Of a stretch of DNA of 64,000 nt, positions 34,401 through 45,631 are shown piece after piece. The DNA is taken from contig JAMWFC010000025.1 in NCBI GenBank assembly GCA_027475525.1, forward strand, positions 372,001-436,000. The letters run 5' to 3'. Source of the stretch: Macrolepiota albuminosa. Its lineage: Eukaryota; Basidiomycota; Agaricomycetes; Agaricales; Agaricaceae. The position numbers and the translations under genes are program-made. How positions within the stretch are numbered: position 1 is the first letter of the stretch; every line of letters starts with the position of its first letter. The notes beneath the pieces are model-generated. The model was not told where the DNA came from. It searched no databases and saw nothing but the letters and a program-made list of their open reading frames with translations.

Positions 34401-34554
34401 AGAAGGTGATTGATTGAAGTTGAACATGTCAAATTAGTACAAACAAGGTCACATGACATTGTTTATACTTCTTACAAAGAAGGTGATTGATTGAAGTTGA
34501 ACATGTCAAATTAGTACAAACAAGGTCACATGACATTGTTTATACTTCTTACAA
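34401..34554. repeat. 77-bp direct duplication 11
   Basis: Adjacent copies, period 77, in the 5' part of the Tc1-like element. Confidence 0.95.
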
Positions 34555-35308
34555 GGTGTTTCTATTTTCTACTGCTGGCAAGTGTATGTCACGACCCCTC
34601 CCCTCCGGATCCACCCTGGGACACCCCCGGAACACCATCCAGGACCCTCTCTCTGACCTCACAGGACGTGCCCTGCCATCATGACTACCGACACCACCAT
34701 CATGCACATCAAAGACCGCCATCAGCCAGCTCCCCTGGGAACCCTGCATCACGGACCCCGGGATTAACTGCCATCAACGATCGGATCACGTGACCCACTT
34801 CCAGCCATCACACATCACACATCAGAGCTCCCTCTGCACCAATTGATCGCACACCCCACACACGCGATCCAAAGTATACAGTCCCTGCCTGCTACTCAAT
34901 GCCTCCCGGAGCCCATCCCAGACATCCTGGAACCCCAAGACCTGGCCCCGTAGTACTTATAGCGTAGTTCCCTGTTGTATTCACTAGTCTTGATATTAAC
35001 TTGAATTGTTGCGTGCCCTCTGCTTGACTGGTACGCACTGTCTGGCACGCTTTGACTGGCATGCTTGGATAATCGTGTGCTCTAAGTTTGGTACACGCTT
35101 TGCGACTTCTAATTTGTTAACCCAGTCTTGTCTTAGAACCCCTGGTTCATGACTCGACCCCCACCCAACTCCCAGCTACCTAAAACCCCAAAACCCCTAG
35201 ACCAAGTCCCCTCTTCCGAAACTACCCCTGTCCGCGTCTTGAACCCTGGAGTCCTAGCCCCAGAGTTCCAGACACCTGAGTACCCGTAGATCAAGTCCGC
35301 ATTGTAAG

Positions 35309-35559
35309 TGTCAGGGGACTCCTCATTTCTTCCTTTTCTCACTCCTTATCTCTTCACTCTCCTTCCATTCATTCTCTTATTTNNNNNNNNNNNNNNNNNN
35401 NNNNNNNNNNNNNNNNNNNNNNNNNNNNNNNNNNNNNNNNNNNNNNNNNNNNNNNNNNNNNNNNNNNNNNNNNNNNNNNNNNTATATATTCTAATACACT
35501 TTGGATCTCCCTCTGCCAGCTATGTGACTGAGCCACAGCCTCTAGAGGTCGCCCTTACA
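35309..35559 (+). mobile_element. TG...CA insertion inside the solo LTR, containing the assembly gap
   Basis: Starts TGTCAGGGGACTCC and ends GCCCTTACA. The LTR word GTAAG is duplicated on both sides (35304-35308 and 35560-35564), as for an LTR-element insertion. Its middle is the N run. It may be a solo LTR of a third family or a whole retroelement whose inside was not assembled. Confidence 0.7.
35383..35482. other. Assembly gap of 100 N
   Basis: The round number suggests a placeholder of unknown true size. Confidence 0.99.
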
Positions 35560-35910
35560 GTAAGGGCATTGCTTTCCCGGAAAGCCCCCGACTCAGCAGA
35601 ACCTGACAGTGTAGGGAAAATATAAAAAGTAGAGTGAGTCAAAAAACTGCTCCAATAATTGAATATTTTGTTTGATTTATTAATCAGCAAGTTCTTGTTC
35701 AAATCACATGATCCATATATCATTATAAAGCCAGAATGCAGTTGTATGTCATGTGATTTCTTACAATTTTTTGCTTAGTTAATTGTTGCACACCATATGA
35801 ATCTTTCCAAAAAGGCCAAACATTGGAGCAGTTTTTTGAGCCAGTATATAACAATGCACTAAGTTCTAGCACATTTGACATTACCTAGCAAGTAGTGATG
35901 ATGATGATAA

Positions 35911-37184
35911 ACCCTTTTATTTTTTGAGACCTATTTTTACATGCATATTGCTTGGGTATTGTATCCTAGGTCACATGGTATAGTAAGGTATGGTATTTCT
36001 CCATATTAAGACCCCGACTTATCTGCCATTATCATGCCATTTCTATTTTCTCCTGACTCTTCTACTCTTGACAATGCTTGCCGGTGTTTGGTTAGTGTAG
36101 GTCTTAGAAGACCAATTGCCTATTGGCTCCCTCTGAGCTGTAACTCTCAGTAAGGCCCCACAATACTATAACCTCTGCATCCAGATAGTATCTTCCAGAG
36201 ATTGATCCCAAGATTTGGAACCTGCAATGGTATGAGCCAGCTGAGTAGGCCAATGACAGTCCTGCTGCCTGCCAGTTTAAGCTGACAATAAGCAGCTAAT
36301 CAAATCAACCTTATTCCAACCTCAACAGCCATGCCGACCCATTCAATGGACCACACATTATGTTGGCAGCCTGATCAAACTGTTGACACCTTCTTTTCCC
36401 ACCCACCCATACTAGGACATGCTTGGTCAGCAAGTTAACCTCTTCCAATTCCATCCTACTGGGCAACCCTAACTATTTTTCCTGTTTTGGACAGAAGTGC
36501 AGTGGTCATATTGCTTCATCAAGTCATGTGTTGATTGGTTCACCTGACTATGGCCTGCACAACAAAGCCTCCCTAGTCAACATGTGTGGGTGGTGGCTTC
36601 CTGGTGGCATTAAAATAACTCATGTAGTATCTAAGGTGTTTTCCACACAAGTGTGGTTTGAACTTGTGTGCTTCCCACTTGCAAGAGCACGTGTAGCATG
36701 AGGATTGCCCATGTTTCAGAAATTTTGCATCTCATTCATTACAATTTTCCAAGCAATTGTATATTTGTTACAATAAGACCAATCATATAAAGAAAGATCC
36801 TGAGCAGGTAATCAATTGATAAGAAAAGATTAGTCAAAGAATTTGTCAGGTTGCTGCTCACCATTGGACAAATGAAAATGAATTACTCACTGGCCATTAC
36901 TGCACTTCTTTTTGCATTGTAAACTTGGTCTTTTAAAGTCCTCAAAGCATGGTTGTCAGTTGAACCTATGTTGAATATTCTGTCTCAAGGTGGGTTTTTG
37001 ATTTGATGATGCTATTCTTTGCAAACTTGAGCTTGGTATAAGTGGTTGGTTAAGCAAAAGAAAAAGGTATGCATAGTGTCAACCATGTTATTGGGCTATT
37101 TCTCTTGGACAATATGCTCTAGAAAATTAGTCAACTAGCTGCTTCCAGGACAATTCTTCATCCTGAACTGCTTTTCCTTTTGCT
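35911..37184. other. AT-rich intergenic DNA, no gene recognised
   Basis: Low in CpG, like the repeats to its left. A frame at 36423-36701 has no family signature. Probably decayed repeat sequence. Confidence 0.5.
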
Positions 37185-37694
37185 TTAAATAAAATTGATG
37201 ATGGGCTTTAGGGCTAAAATGTCATCTTTCCTCACAAATGTGAAAACATTGCTGGATGCTACTGATTCATTTTTGGCAGCTTCAGCTTGACCTTCAGGCA
37301 TGAAATAGCTCAATTCAATATATTCTTGCTCCCTCAACTTTTTGATAGCAAAGCAGGCAGGAGGGTATTCTATTACTTCGGGTACTGGTTTGCCAACCAC
37401 TAAATTCAGTCCCTTGTCCTTGCTTGCTGGGAATTGAGCTCTTGACCTGGTGGTCTGTAAAGTGTTCTCTTTATCCTGGCTCCTCTGAGGTTCTTCACAT
37501 ATGTGAGTCCCACCTCTTGCCTCTGCTTCCCTGTCTTCTCTTTCTGCATCCCAAGTCACTTTCCTACGCTCTAGCGCTTCTAGCCAAGAATTTTTAAGAA
37601 TCTCTGCTGCCTGGTCATTTGTCATATCCTCTCTACCATGCTTCACTGCCTCTCTAGTGAAGCTGAATTCCTCTTTGGAGCAATCTGGAGGCAC
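37185..37694 (-). pseudogene. Fragment of a basidiomycete repeat-associated protein of unknown function
   Basis: The frame reads PPDCSKEEFSFTREAVKHG, then TNDQAAEILKNSWLEALERRKVTWDAE, an acidic charged helix, and IKKLREQEYIELSYFMPEG with VRKDDILALKPI. This layout is that of a family I know from Agaricomycete genomes, where many copies lie near transposons; its role is not known. The first codon is not ATG and the frame just stops at 37185, so it looks like a piece of a longer gene. It marks the edge of the repeat block. Confidence 0.45.
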
Positions 37695-37967
37695 CTCCGT
37701 GTGCTGTAAGCGTGATCATGTTTAAGAATCAAAAACACTGATTTTTGTTTTATTAGTGCTTAGTTCTACTTTTTTTAAAAGAGAAAATATAATGTTTTCC
37801 GCAGGCAGACCCGATGATAGGACGCAACGAGAATACGCAAGGGAAAAAGGAGTTCCCGTGACAACACAGCCACCCTCATTCAAAGACCACGCCCTTTCCG
37901 AGAGGGCAACCAACTGTGCATTACCCATGCAAGTACAATATACGATACGCTTTACACCTTTCCCACG

Positions 37968-38048
37968 TGTCCCATGGCTTAGTTGGTTACGGCGTCCGAC
38001 TGTTATCCTCTCATCGGAAGATCGAGAGTTCAAGTCTCTCTGGGACAG
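37968..38048 (+). tRNA. tRNA-Asn (anticodon GTT) with 7-nt intron
   Basis: Acceptor stem TGTCCCA pairs with TGGGACA, and the discriminator is G. The anticodon stem TCCGA/TCGGA closes the loop CTGTTAA, with the intron TCCTCTC inserted one base after the anticodon, the usual nuclear position. The T arm is GAGAG-TTCAAGT-CTCTC. A run of seven T at 38051 fits a Pol III terminator. It lies 75 bp before the RGP1 start codon. Confidence 0.9.
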
Positions 38049-38123
38049 AGTGTTTTTTTCTCGGCGGTTATGCGGGCCGGATGTGTATTGCGGGAGCCAC
38101 GTTGACGGTGGACTGCATCAGAC

Positions 38124-41100
38124 ATGGCAGGCGTCGACCTGAGCGCTGGGGTGCGCGTTGTCGTGACGCCGGCACAGTCGTCGTTCTTCGCGGGCGAGCT
38201 GTTCTCGGTGACGGTGACGTTTACTAACACGCACTCTACAGAATCGCCTTCTGGAGGGTCGCCGCGAACACACACGCATAAACGCGGTGCGCATTCGATT
38301 AGCAGTGCGCCGCTTGCGCGACCGCCGACGTCGCCTGGGCCGCCGAGTACGCCTGTGCCAGGCGCGGGGTTTGTGAAGCGGGAGGAGGACGCGTCGGTGC
38401 GACGAGGACTGGTGGGCAAGACACAAGACGAGCTGCCGCGGCTGCTGGAGCAGCGGAGGCGGCGACTGCTGGCCAAGTCGTTGTCGGTGTCGATTGGGCC
38501 GCACGAACTGGAGGAGGAAATCGGGGAGGCGACGATGGCGCCGCGTGTCATAGCAGCGGCGACGTCGCCGCGCGTGTCGTCGCCGTTGACGCGGTCGGAG
38601 ACGCTGAGTCTTGGGACAGCGCACCCACATGCACGGAAACAGTCAGTGCTCGACGGACAGGCGCAGGTGTCGTTGCCAACGCCCGCGTCGTCCGCGTCGA
38701 CGTTCTCTCTCGCGCTCGATCCCATCGTCGAAGGCGTTCTGTCGCCTTGTCCGTCGACGCCGTTCCTCGCGTCCCCGACGTTCGACGCCCCCGCCGTCTC
38801 CGCCTACCCCGCCTCTCGTCGCCATCTCCAAGCGTCCCTGGGCCTTGGCCACCCGTCTTCCCTCAGAGCCACGCCCTCGTCCACTTTTCTCCCACACACA
38901 GAGCTCATTCTCTACTCGTATGCCCAGCTCAAAGGCACTCTCTCCCTCACGCCGCTCCCCGGGCCCCGCACCCCCGACCAGCACCAGACCCTCTCTGCCG
39001 CCCGCGCCGCCCTCCTCAAGCGCCCCGTCGTCGGCGGCGGCAGAATGGACATCTCCTCCTCGCTCCATCCCACCCCCGCCGTCGGCCCGGCACACAGGAG
39101 GAGACCGACACACAACCGCACGGCGTCGTTCTCGGGACTGCTGGACCTCATCTCGCCTGCCCCAGCCTCGCCTGTATCTGCCTCTTTCTCCCCGCAGCCT
39201 GTGGATCCACCACCCCCGTCGTCAGCGTCGCCGCGTTCGTTGGGCCATGGACTCGGGCATAGATCACGGCCCTCGACGTCGACCCCGCGCACGACTAGGT
39301 TCACGAGCTCCCCTGTCGGGCTGGGGATAGGTGGCATGGGAATGACAATGCAAGAGGACGACATCGATCCCGAGGTTCCCCTCCCGACATTCCAAGTCCA
39401 GCCTGCCATGTTGGCGGTTGACTTGGTGCTTGCACCAGGCCAGTCGAGGAGTTGTATGTGTCCCACTATCTTATTCTACATATATCTAATTAACCTTCCC
39501 AGACACGTACTCCATACTCCTGCCTGACGTCCTCCCGCCCACTTTCAAAGGCCGCACCCTCAGATTCTCCTACGAGCTTGAGGTCGGCACGTGTAGAGCC
39601 GGACATGGCTCCGCATCCGGGTCTACGAGCGCGAATAGCGTGAGTAGGGTCATGAAGGTTCCCATCAGGGTATACAACAACGTCGTTGGTGCGTACATCT
39701 CCCTTCGCCTTGCTACGCAAACAATCACAATCCACACCTCACAGTGGGACGAACACCAAGACCCTACGACGTGCTATGGCCGCTCTCAAAAGGCGCCGTC
39801 GCGCCGTCACCCGAGGCACCAGGCAAAGTCGTCGAAGAAACCGGAAAAGTCGTCAACCGAGCGGGGAAAAGCCCAATCGTGCCTCCACGTACGTACACCT
39901 CTTATCCTATTCCCTCACCTTTCCTCCAAAATGTTCAAATCACACTTATCACTTACGTTATGTTTTTTTTTCAGAGCCCGCATCGACGCCGATAACAGGG
40001 ACGTTCGACGACCTGCAGGACTACGCGCGGCGGCTGCTCGCGTCGTTCCCTGACCCGCGCGCGCGGGGCGTGAGGATCAAGTTGCCTGCGGAGGCGGTGT
40101 CGCCGGTGCCCCAGTCTGCGTCGCCGTTCTGCGCGGGGTTCTTCGTCGCGGGCGGCGGCGTGTGGGCGGAGGAGGGCAAGCGCCTCGAGAGGGAGATGGA
40201 GCGCGAGATGGAGAGGGCCGAGGAAGGCCTCAGTGGGTGTCGCGAGGCTGTGGAGATCCTGACGCGGAATCCAAAGAAAGGTGCGTGTCTGTTTTGGTTT
40301 TGGTTTTGGTTTTCGTCGTTTGGTCGTTTTTCCTTTTCTGGTTCTGTGTGCGTTTGTGAAGAGTCTGAGCTGATGATCCGCGGGGATTCGTTTTTGGTAG
40401 CGTCGTACGATGTGAACAAGGACGGAGTCAAGGTCGCCGTGCTCACATTCGCAAAAGGCGCGTACAGACTCGGCGAGACGGTAGTTGGCGTAGTAGAGAT
40501 CAACGACAGACAAAGTCGTGCGCGGGTCATCCAGGTTCGCGAATCCATCTCCAATCATCACCGCTTTCCCATCTGACTCTTCCACACCACAGCTCTCCGC
40601 GATCCTCGAAGCACACGAATCGCTCCCATCGACAATCGCGCCATCGACGCCGACGCGCCAGCTGAAACGCGTGCACGCCGAACACCACTCGTCGCATCTG
40701 CTCTCGACGCTCCGCACGACGTTCACGCTCGACATACCCGCGGACGCGGCGCCCGCGTTCCAGGTGCGCGTCGGGCAGGACGTCCCCGGGGGTCCGGTGA
40801 CGGCGTTTGGCGGGCTCGAGTGGAAGGTTAGGTTGTGTCTTTTGGTTGCTGTCGCTGCTGCCGGCCAAGGTGCAGGGCAGGATGTAGGACGAGGACGAGG
40901 GCAAGGGCAAGGGGGAGGACAAGGGCAAGGGCAAGGGCAAGAAGCGGGGTGGGTGGGGAGCGAAGGCGTTAGAGTGAGAGGGATGAGGAGGGAGGGCGGC
41001 CGTGGGGAGTGGGGGAGTTGTTGGGTCGCGACGAGGGGCCTGGCGCCGATGGAGAAGGTGGTGCGGCCGCCGCGTCCTCGTGCGCCGCGCCGTGTGCAGG

Positions 41101-41462
41101 AGAGGGAGGTACGCAGCCCGAAGACTATGGGGTGGGGCGCGTTCCTTGCTGCGTCGCTTTTTGGGACGGGTGCGGATGTGGGTGCTGGTGCCGGTGCCGG
41201 TGCGGATGAGCGTGGGGATGAGGGTGAGGGTGAGGGGTATTATGATGGGAAAGAGGGTGAGAGTTGGGAGGAGGAAGAGGAGGAGGGGTATGATGGGATC
41301 AAACCTGATTTGGCGGGCGGGGTGGGTGTGGGTGTTAGTTATGGTGGTGGGGAGGAGGGATGGAGGGATATAAAGATGGAGACGGTCGAGTGTGAGGTGC
41401 CAGTTAGGATATGGCCTGGGAATACGGCGTTTAAGGCTGCGGACATTGTTTTTGATGTGTAA
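38124..41462 (+). CDS. RGP1: Rgp1-domain protein (Rab6/Ypt6 GEF subunit)
   Basis: In yeast Rgp1 with Ric1 forms the Golgi exchange factor for the Rab GTPase Ypt6. The start MAGVDLSAGVRVVVTPAQSSFFAGELFSVTVTFTNTHS matches the arrestin-like opening of fungal Rgp1; THKRGAHSISSAPLARPPTSPG is also typical. Exon 1 (to about 39452) is long and Ser/Pro-rich. Later exons give YSILLPDVLPPTFKGRTLRFSYELEVG, VGRTPRPYDVLWPLSKG, SYDVNKDGVKVAVLTFAKGAYRLGETV, RVHAEHHSSHLLSTLRTTFTLDIP, and the end ECEVPVRIWPGNTAFKAADIVFDV with the stop at 41462. Introns of about 50-90 nt have GT-AG ends. A Gly/Gln then Glu-rich low-complexity insert lies near 40860-41300. High GC and CpG set it apart from the repeats. Confidence 0.88.
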
Positions 41463-41566
41463 GGGAGGTGGAAACCGGACATTTGTGTTCTTCATTTTTT
41501 TCGCGCTTTTGTTATTCATGTAAATTATAATTTGTAGTATGCGTAGGATAAGAAACTTGGTATTTT

Positions 41567-42276
41567 CAGGGTCTGCTGGATGATTTGATTTTGGTGTCTA
41601 CCTCTCTGCTATATGCATAGCTAAAGCAGTATTATAATACTATGCCTGCAGAACTACATCAGAGACAGCCTATCAAAAAACCACTTACAATGATCGACGC
41701 ACCGGGTTGGGGTAGTTCGCTCTTGCGAGCACTGTGTATGGGTATCAGGGGCAAAATCAACAATCGTAGGTTCTCGAATTGAAAACAAGTGTCGACCGCG
41801 ACGTTGGCAGAGTCGATTGCATTGAGTATTTGGGGTCGCGAAGGTTGAGCATGAGCCTGCTTATCATCGTGCTTGCTACTCTGTAATCAATTATTAGAAA
41901 TATGCATCAACATCGATACATTTCAATTCGTGCTATCAGGGTCTGCTTGGATGTTTCGATTTTGGTGTCTACCTCTCTGCTACATGTATAGCTAAAGCTG
42001 TATTGTAATACTATACCTCGGCAGAACTACCATGACACACCTACATCAAAAAAACCACTGACAATGATCGACACACGGGATTGGGGTAGGTCGCTGTCGC
42101 GAGCACTGAATATGGGTATCAAGGGTTAAATCGACGACCATAGGTTTGCGAATTGAAAACAAGTGTCAAACGCAACGTTGGCGGAGTCGATTGCATTGAG
42201 TATTTAGGGTCGCGAAGGTTGAGCATGAGCCTGCTTATCATCGTGCTTGCTACTCTGTAGTCAATTATTAGAAATA
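41567..42276. repeat. Two-copy tandem repeat, period 370 bp
   Basis: Copy A (41567-41936) and copy B (41937-42276) both run CAGGGTCTGCT...GGTGTCTACCTCTCTGCTA to TGCTACTCTGTA-TCAATTATTAG, with scattered substitutions. Unlike the 77-bp artefacts, the copies differ at many sites, so this is an old true duplication. It lies between the convergent ends of RGP1 and the DUF6533 gene and has no coding sign. Confidence 0.9.
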
Positions 42277-42494
42277 CATTTATTGTGATGGAAGGAGAAT
42301 GAGGACGGACACTGTGGCGAATGTTGCCGTTGAACCTCGGAGATAACCCTGAAAAGGAGCCGGGTCAAAAAACCTCAAAGGCGTGAAATTTGGGAAGTAT
42401 GTACAGGGAGAACCTAGATGGAAGTCGTTAAGGTTTTTAAAGAAACGGAAAATAGGGATGTGAAGCTACGTAGAATGTGATAACAGTCACGAGC

Positions 42495-43750
42495 TCAAGA
42501 ATGGCCATGATTCTTCGATGGTGTGTCAGTATATCTGTGCGAATAAATAGGATTTGTTATCGCTTGCCCAAAGTACAGTGTGCCTAAAGTACTGTTTGAG
42601 TTCTGGAAAGAAAACCCACCATGCGGAAAGCATACCATCACGTAGGATAACTTTGAAAAGAGACCTACGAACTCGATGACCCGATCTCCATGATTTATAC
42701 GCAGTCATACTAAATATGAGGAGATCGAATAGGAGCATCGCAATCCACGCATTAGCGATGCCTGTCCAACGATCAGCCGTAAACCGATACTGTCAGTCAT
42801 CGTTCGAGTGAGTTAAAAGAACGAACGAACGGTTTGCACTAAGTGCGGCTTCAGGTCAGTCCAATTCTAAAAGTAGTCTATTGCACCGCTCACTCATAGT
42901 TATCTGGCGGTGGAAGACAGGCTATTTGTAGATTGACCGAAGCTGCAGTAGGGCCATGCTCGCCCGCCACTGACCACTGGTGATACTTGTGGGGTTTTAT
43001 GATAAGAGGAAGGTCTGGAAACTTACTACACCGAAAATAATAGCGGCCAGCGCGCAAGAGCAGAGGAAGAGAAGAACTCGCAGGTTTCGGTCGTATATTG
43101 CATAGGTCCGTATTATGAGAAGTACTGGTGTATGGGTAGTAGGTCGTCAAGGAAAGATCTGGAAGTGGACCGTGACGTTGTACATACTTCCGACAATAAC
43201 CTGAATGACCAATAGGAGATACTGATGATATTTGGTTAAAGAAGCGCATCTAGCAAGCAGCCTTATGAACAGCTTTGTGAGGTATGAGAAGGCACATTCT
43301 CACATCTGAAACGCTCGTCATGGAAGATGCAAATCGCGTGGATAAATATGATAATTACCTGTGCGTTATGGAATGATTTAGATATCCATAGGCGTTGAAC
43401 AATGGCAGGAATATGACCAAAAAGACTCAAGTAGCGATTGAGGTGAAAGAAGGTAGAAGTCCATGAGATCCTTCTCGTTAACCAAAATCGGTCAACCTCG
43501 GCAGGTAGTGTCAACGCATAATCATAGTAAAGCAAAGCTGCCAACATGATTTTAGAATGAGGGGAGAGAATAAGGACGGGTGGCACACTATATGACACGA
43601 GGCCGATGTAGGTTTCGCTAATGCTGCAAAGTTGAAAGTTCCATTGAGATGACTCAGATGCGTCGTTAACAGATAAGGTACATACACTTGTATGCGGATA
43701 GGCACCATGGTCTCGATGTCGTCGACTATCGAGAGGTACCTCGACAATTA
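42495..43750 (-). CDS. DUF6533-type multi-pass membrane protein
   Basis: Basidiomycete family of seven-helix membrane proteins without known function. Spliced exons show ETYIGLVSYS joined to ALLYYDYALTLPAEVDRFWLTRR (the DUF6533 signature Y-D-Y-x-L-T-x-x-x-E), TFFHLNRYLSLFGHIPA, then LIIRTYAIYDRNLRVLLFLC, later IAMLLFDLLIFSMTAYKSWRSGHRVRRSLFKVILRDG and, past an intron, TLYFGQAITNPIYS. The stop TGA is at 42497-42495. The first exon and the start codon are uncertain (about 43.7 kb). Introns are short. It faces RGP1 tail-to-tail. Confidence 0.75.
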
Positions 43751-43922
43751 TAGCTTGATATAAAAGAACCCTCTTCCTGGAGTCGTATGACGATGCACCG
43801 CGCGAGATGTGGCATTTCAATTGCAATTCATCAGTAGTCCGTAAGATTCTACCCAAGATATCATATGGTTTTTCCCCTGCCGATCTAGGCATATATGAAG
43901 AGCAATCACCGTTGGTCACTCA

Positions 43923-44058
43923 GAACCTGTTTCCACTAGAAAAAGTGACAAAGAAACGTGTCATACCATTTCTTTGGCAACTTTTTTCCCTGAAAAATAT
44001 GTACATTGGAATTGGCATGACACATTTCTTTGTCACTTTTTCTGATGGAAACAGGCTC
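43923..44058. repeat. Small palindrome, 45-bp arms
   Basis: 43923-43967 and 44014-44058 are inverted copies (GAACCTGTTTCC ... GGAAACAGGCTC) around a 46-bp loop. It may be a tiny foldback element; no target duplication found. It lies between divergent genes. Confidence 0.75.
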
Positions 44059-44408
44059 TGGTGCCAGCAGTGAGTGATGGCGTTGTACCAGGGACTGGGA
44101 ACGTTCCCATATAAATTTTTTCCACTAGTGGCATTTGGCAGTGATAGATGAGACTGATGCCTATTCTAGTCGTTTGTCCATTCGGTAGTTCAGTATCCAC
44201 TTTCGATCGTACAACTTGGCCTCCTGTTCAGATAAGATAAGATCTCATCTTTACATTAGGCGATAGAAATTGACTAGCCAAATAGAGATTGCACTAGTAT
44301 TCTGGTTTATTGTTGACTTCCGTCGTGTAGGTGCGAAGTCTCACATCAGACATCTCCCGAACTTTCTGACCATCAAAGACGACTTCAGAATTCCAGGCTG
44401 ATAGAAGA

Positions 44409-45631
44409 ATGATTGCTATCTCAGGACCAGCAGCGGACGCTCTCAGCGTTCTGACCCAAGAACAGATAACTTTCATTCAAAATCTCCCAAAAGCGGAGCT
44501 TCATGCTCACTTGAATGGCTCTATACCAATCTCAGTCCTACAGGAACTAGCTCATGAACATCTAGCGTCTCCTGCTTCCTCCAAGGCCATCTCAAATGAT
44601 GTGATACAATCAGGGATCAATACACTGATGAGTGGTCCGTCTCTGAACGCTATCCATGACTTTTTCGACCTATTTCCCGCGATCTATGCACTCATGGCTA
44701 CCCCTCTTGCTCTGGCCAGGGCCGTTCGCGCCGTCCTCTCTCTATTCTTGGATGGTGAAAACCCGCAGTGCACATATCTTGAGTTACGCACGACTCCAAA
44801 AGTGACGCCCGAGATGTCACGGGAGGAGTATCTAAGGGTTGTGTTGGGAGAAATGAAGGCCTATGGAACCGATCGTGTTGGCCTCATTATCAGTATGGAC
44901 AGAAAAATGACTCCGGACGCTATGAGTGAGTGCGTGAAACTTGCAAAGATGTTGAAGGCCGAGGGAGAGCCTGTCGTTGGTGTTGACTTATGCGGGGATC
45001 CTATAGCTGGGAACCCGGCGGCGTTTCGGACATACTTCAAGGAAGCGAAGGAGGCGGGACTGGGCATCACTCTTCATATAGCAGAAGTAAGTTCCGATTT
45101 AGGGCAGTGTTTGATCATATGCTTACCTCTATTACCAATCGAACCGTCAGACAGTACACAACACATCTCAAGATACCTTAGAATTGTTGTCGTTCTCTCC
45201 AGATAGACTTGGACATGCAACCTTCTTAGATGAAGAAGCAAAAAAGATTGTTGTTGACAAGAATGCCTGCATAGAAATTTGCCTTAGCTCCAATCTCTTG
45301 TTCGTATTCTGGATATTCATCTTGTCTCATTGAATTCCACTATGATCTATAGATGCAAAACTGTTCCCACTCTTGATGCTCACCATATCAGACATTATTT
45401 GAAACATCAACATCCTATTGCAATTTGTGTAAGTTTTATGAGCTGTAATTCCGCTTGTGAGCTGATTGATGTTTTCTGCAGACGGATGACGCTCTTCCCT
45501 TCCGCACTTCTCTTTTGGGCGAATACGCACTTTTAATGGCGCCACAACCTTTCGGACTTGGACTGTCTGAAGAGGAAGTCAGACTCGTCAGCAAAATGAG
45601 CATGAACTGTAGATTCGTTTCAAAACCATAG
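44409..45631 (+). CDS. Adenosine deaminase-like protein (ADAL / N6-methyl-AMP deaminase family)
   Basis: Zinc amidohydrolase that removes the 6-amino (or methylamino) group of adenosine or AMP derivatives. The start MIAISGPAADALSVLTQEQITFIQNLPKAELHAHLNGSI contains the HxHxxG zinc/substrate motif. Then LELRTTPK, VVGVDLCGDP, and LHIAEV with the third zinc His, followed by an intron. Later exons give DRLGHATFLDEEA, CIEICLSSNLL-CKTV across an intron, HHIRHYLKHQHPIAIC-TDD with the metal-binding Asp, and PFRTSLLGEYALL. The stop TAG is at 45629-45631. The full motif set and about 350 residues suggest an active enzyme. Substrate cannot be told from canonical adenosine deaminase by eye, though the short length favours ADAL. 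Confidence 0.85.

Larger units (their letters stand above)
34587..35608 (+). repeat. Solo LTR-A (chromovirus) with GTGTA target duplication
   Basis: Begins TGTCACGACCC and ends CCTGACA, like the LTR at 7410-8158. The 5-bp repeat GTGTA flanks it at 34582-34586 and 35609-35613. It lies inside the Tc1-like element. A further insertion (35309-35559) accounts for the extra length. No internal retroelement sequence remains, so it arose by recombination between LTRs. Confidence 0.9.
33137..35844 (-). mobile_element. Tc1/mariner element with about 215-bp terminal inverted repeats
   Basis: Left repeat 33137-33351 and right repeat 35632-35844 are inverted copies with roughly one mismatch in ten. Outer ends are CTGGCTCAAAAAACTG and its complement, flanked by the TA dinucleotide. 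Each repeat also ends internally in a diverged inverted version of the same motif (GAGTGAGTCAAAAAA). Subtracting the nested LTR and one 77-bp duplication leaves about 1.6 kb, the usual size of a Tc1 element. It inserted in an LTR-B copy. Confidence 0.85.
33011..35910 (-). repeat. CpG-depleted LTR-B copy, split by the Tc1-like element
   Basis: 33011-33136 follows LTR-B from its TGATGATGCCAACTGTAG end. The match resumes at about 35845, where CACTAAGTTCTAGCAC...ACCTAGCAAGT mirrors GCGCTAGATGATAGCGC...ACCTAGCAAGT at 13225-13270. Each CpG of the better copy appears here as CA, TG or is lost. The outer right end is unclear. Confidence 0.75.

Noticed and set aside
35308..35625. Open frame running through the N gap.
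   Set aside because: It is a product of the unknown bases; no coding evidence on either side.
38118..39466. Large minus-strand frames opposite RGP1.
   Set aside because: GC-rich mirror frames of a well-supported gene on the plus strand.
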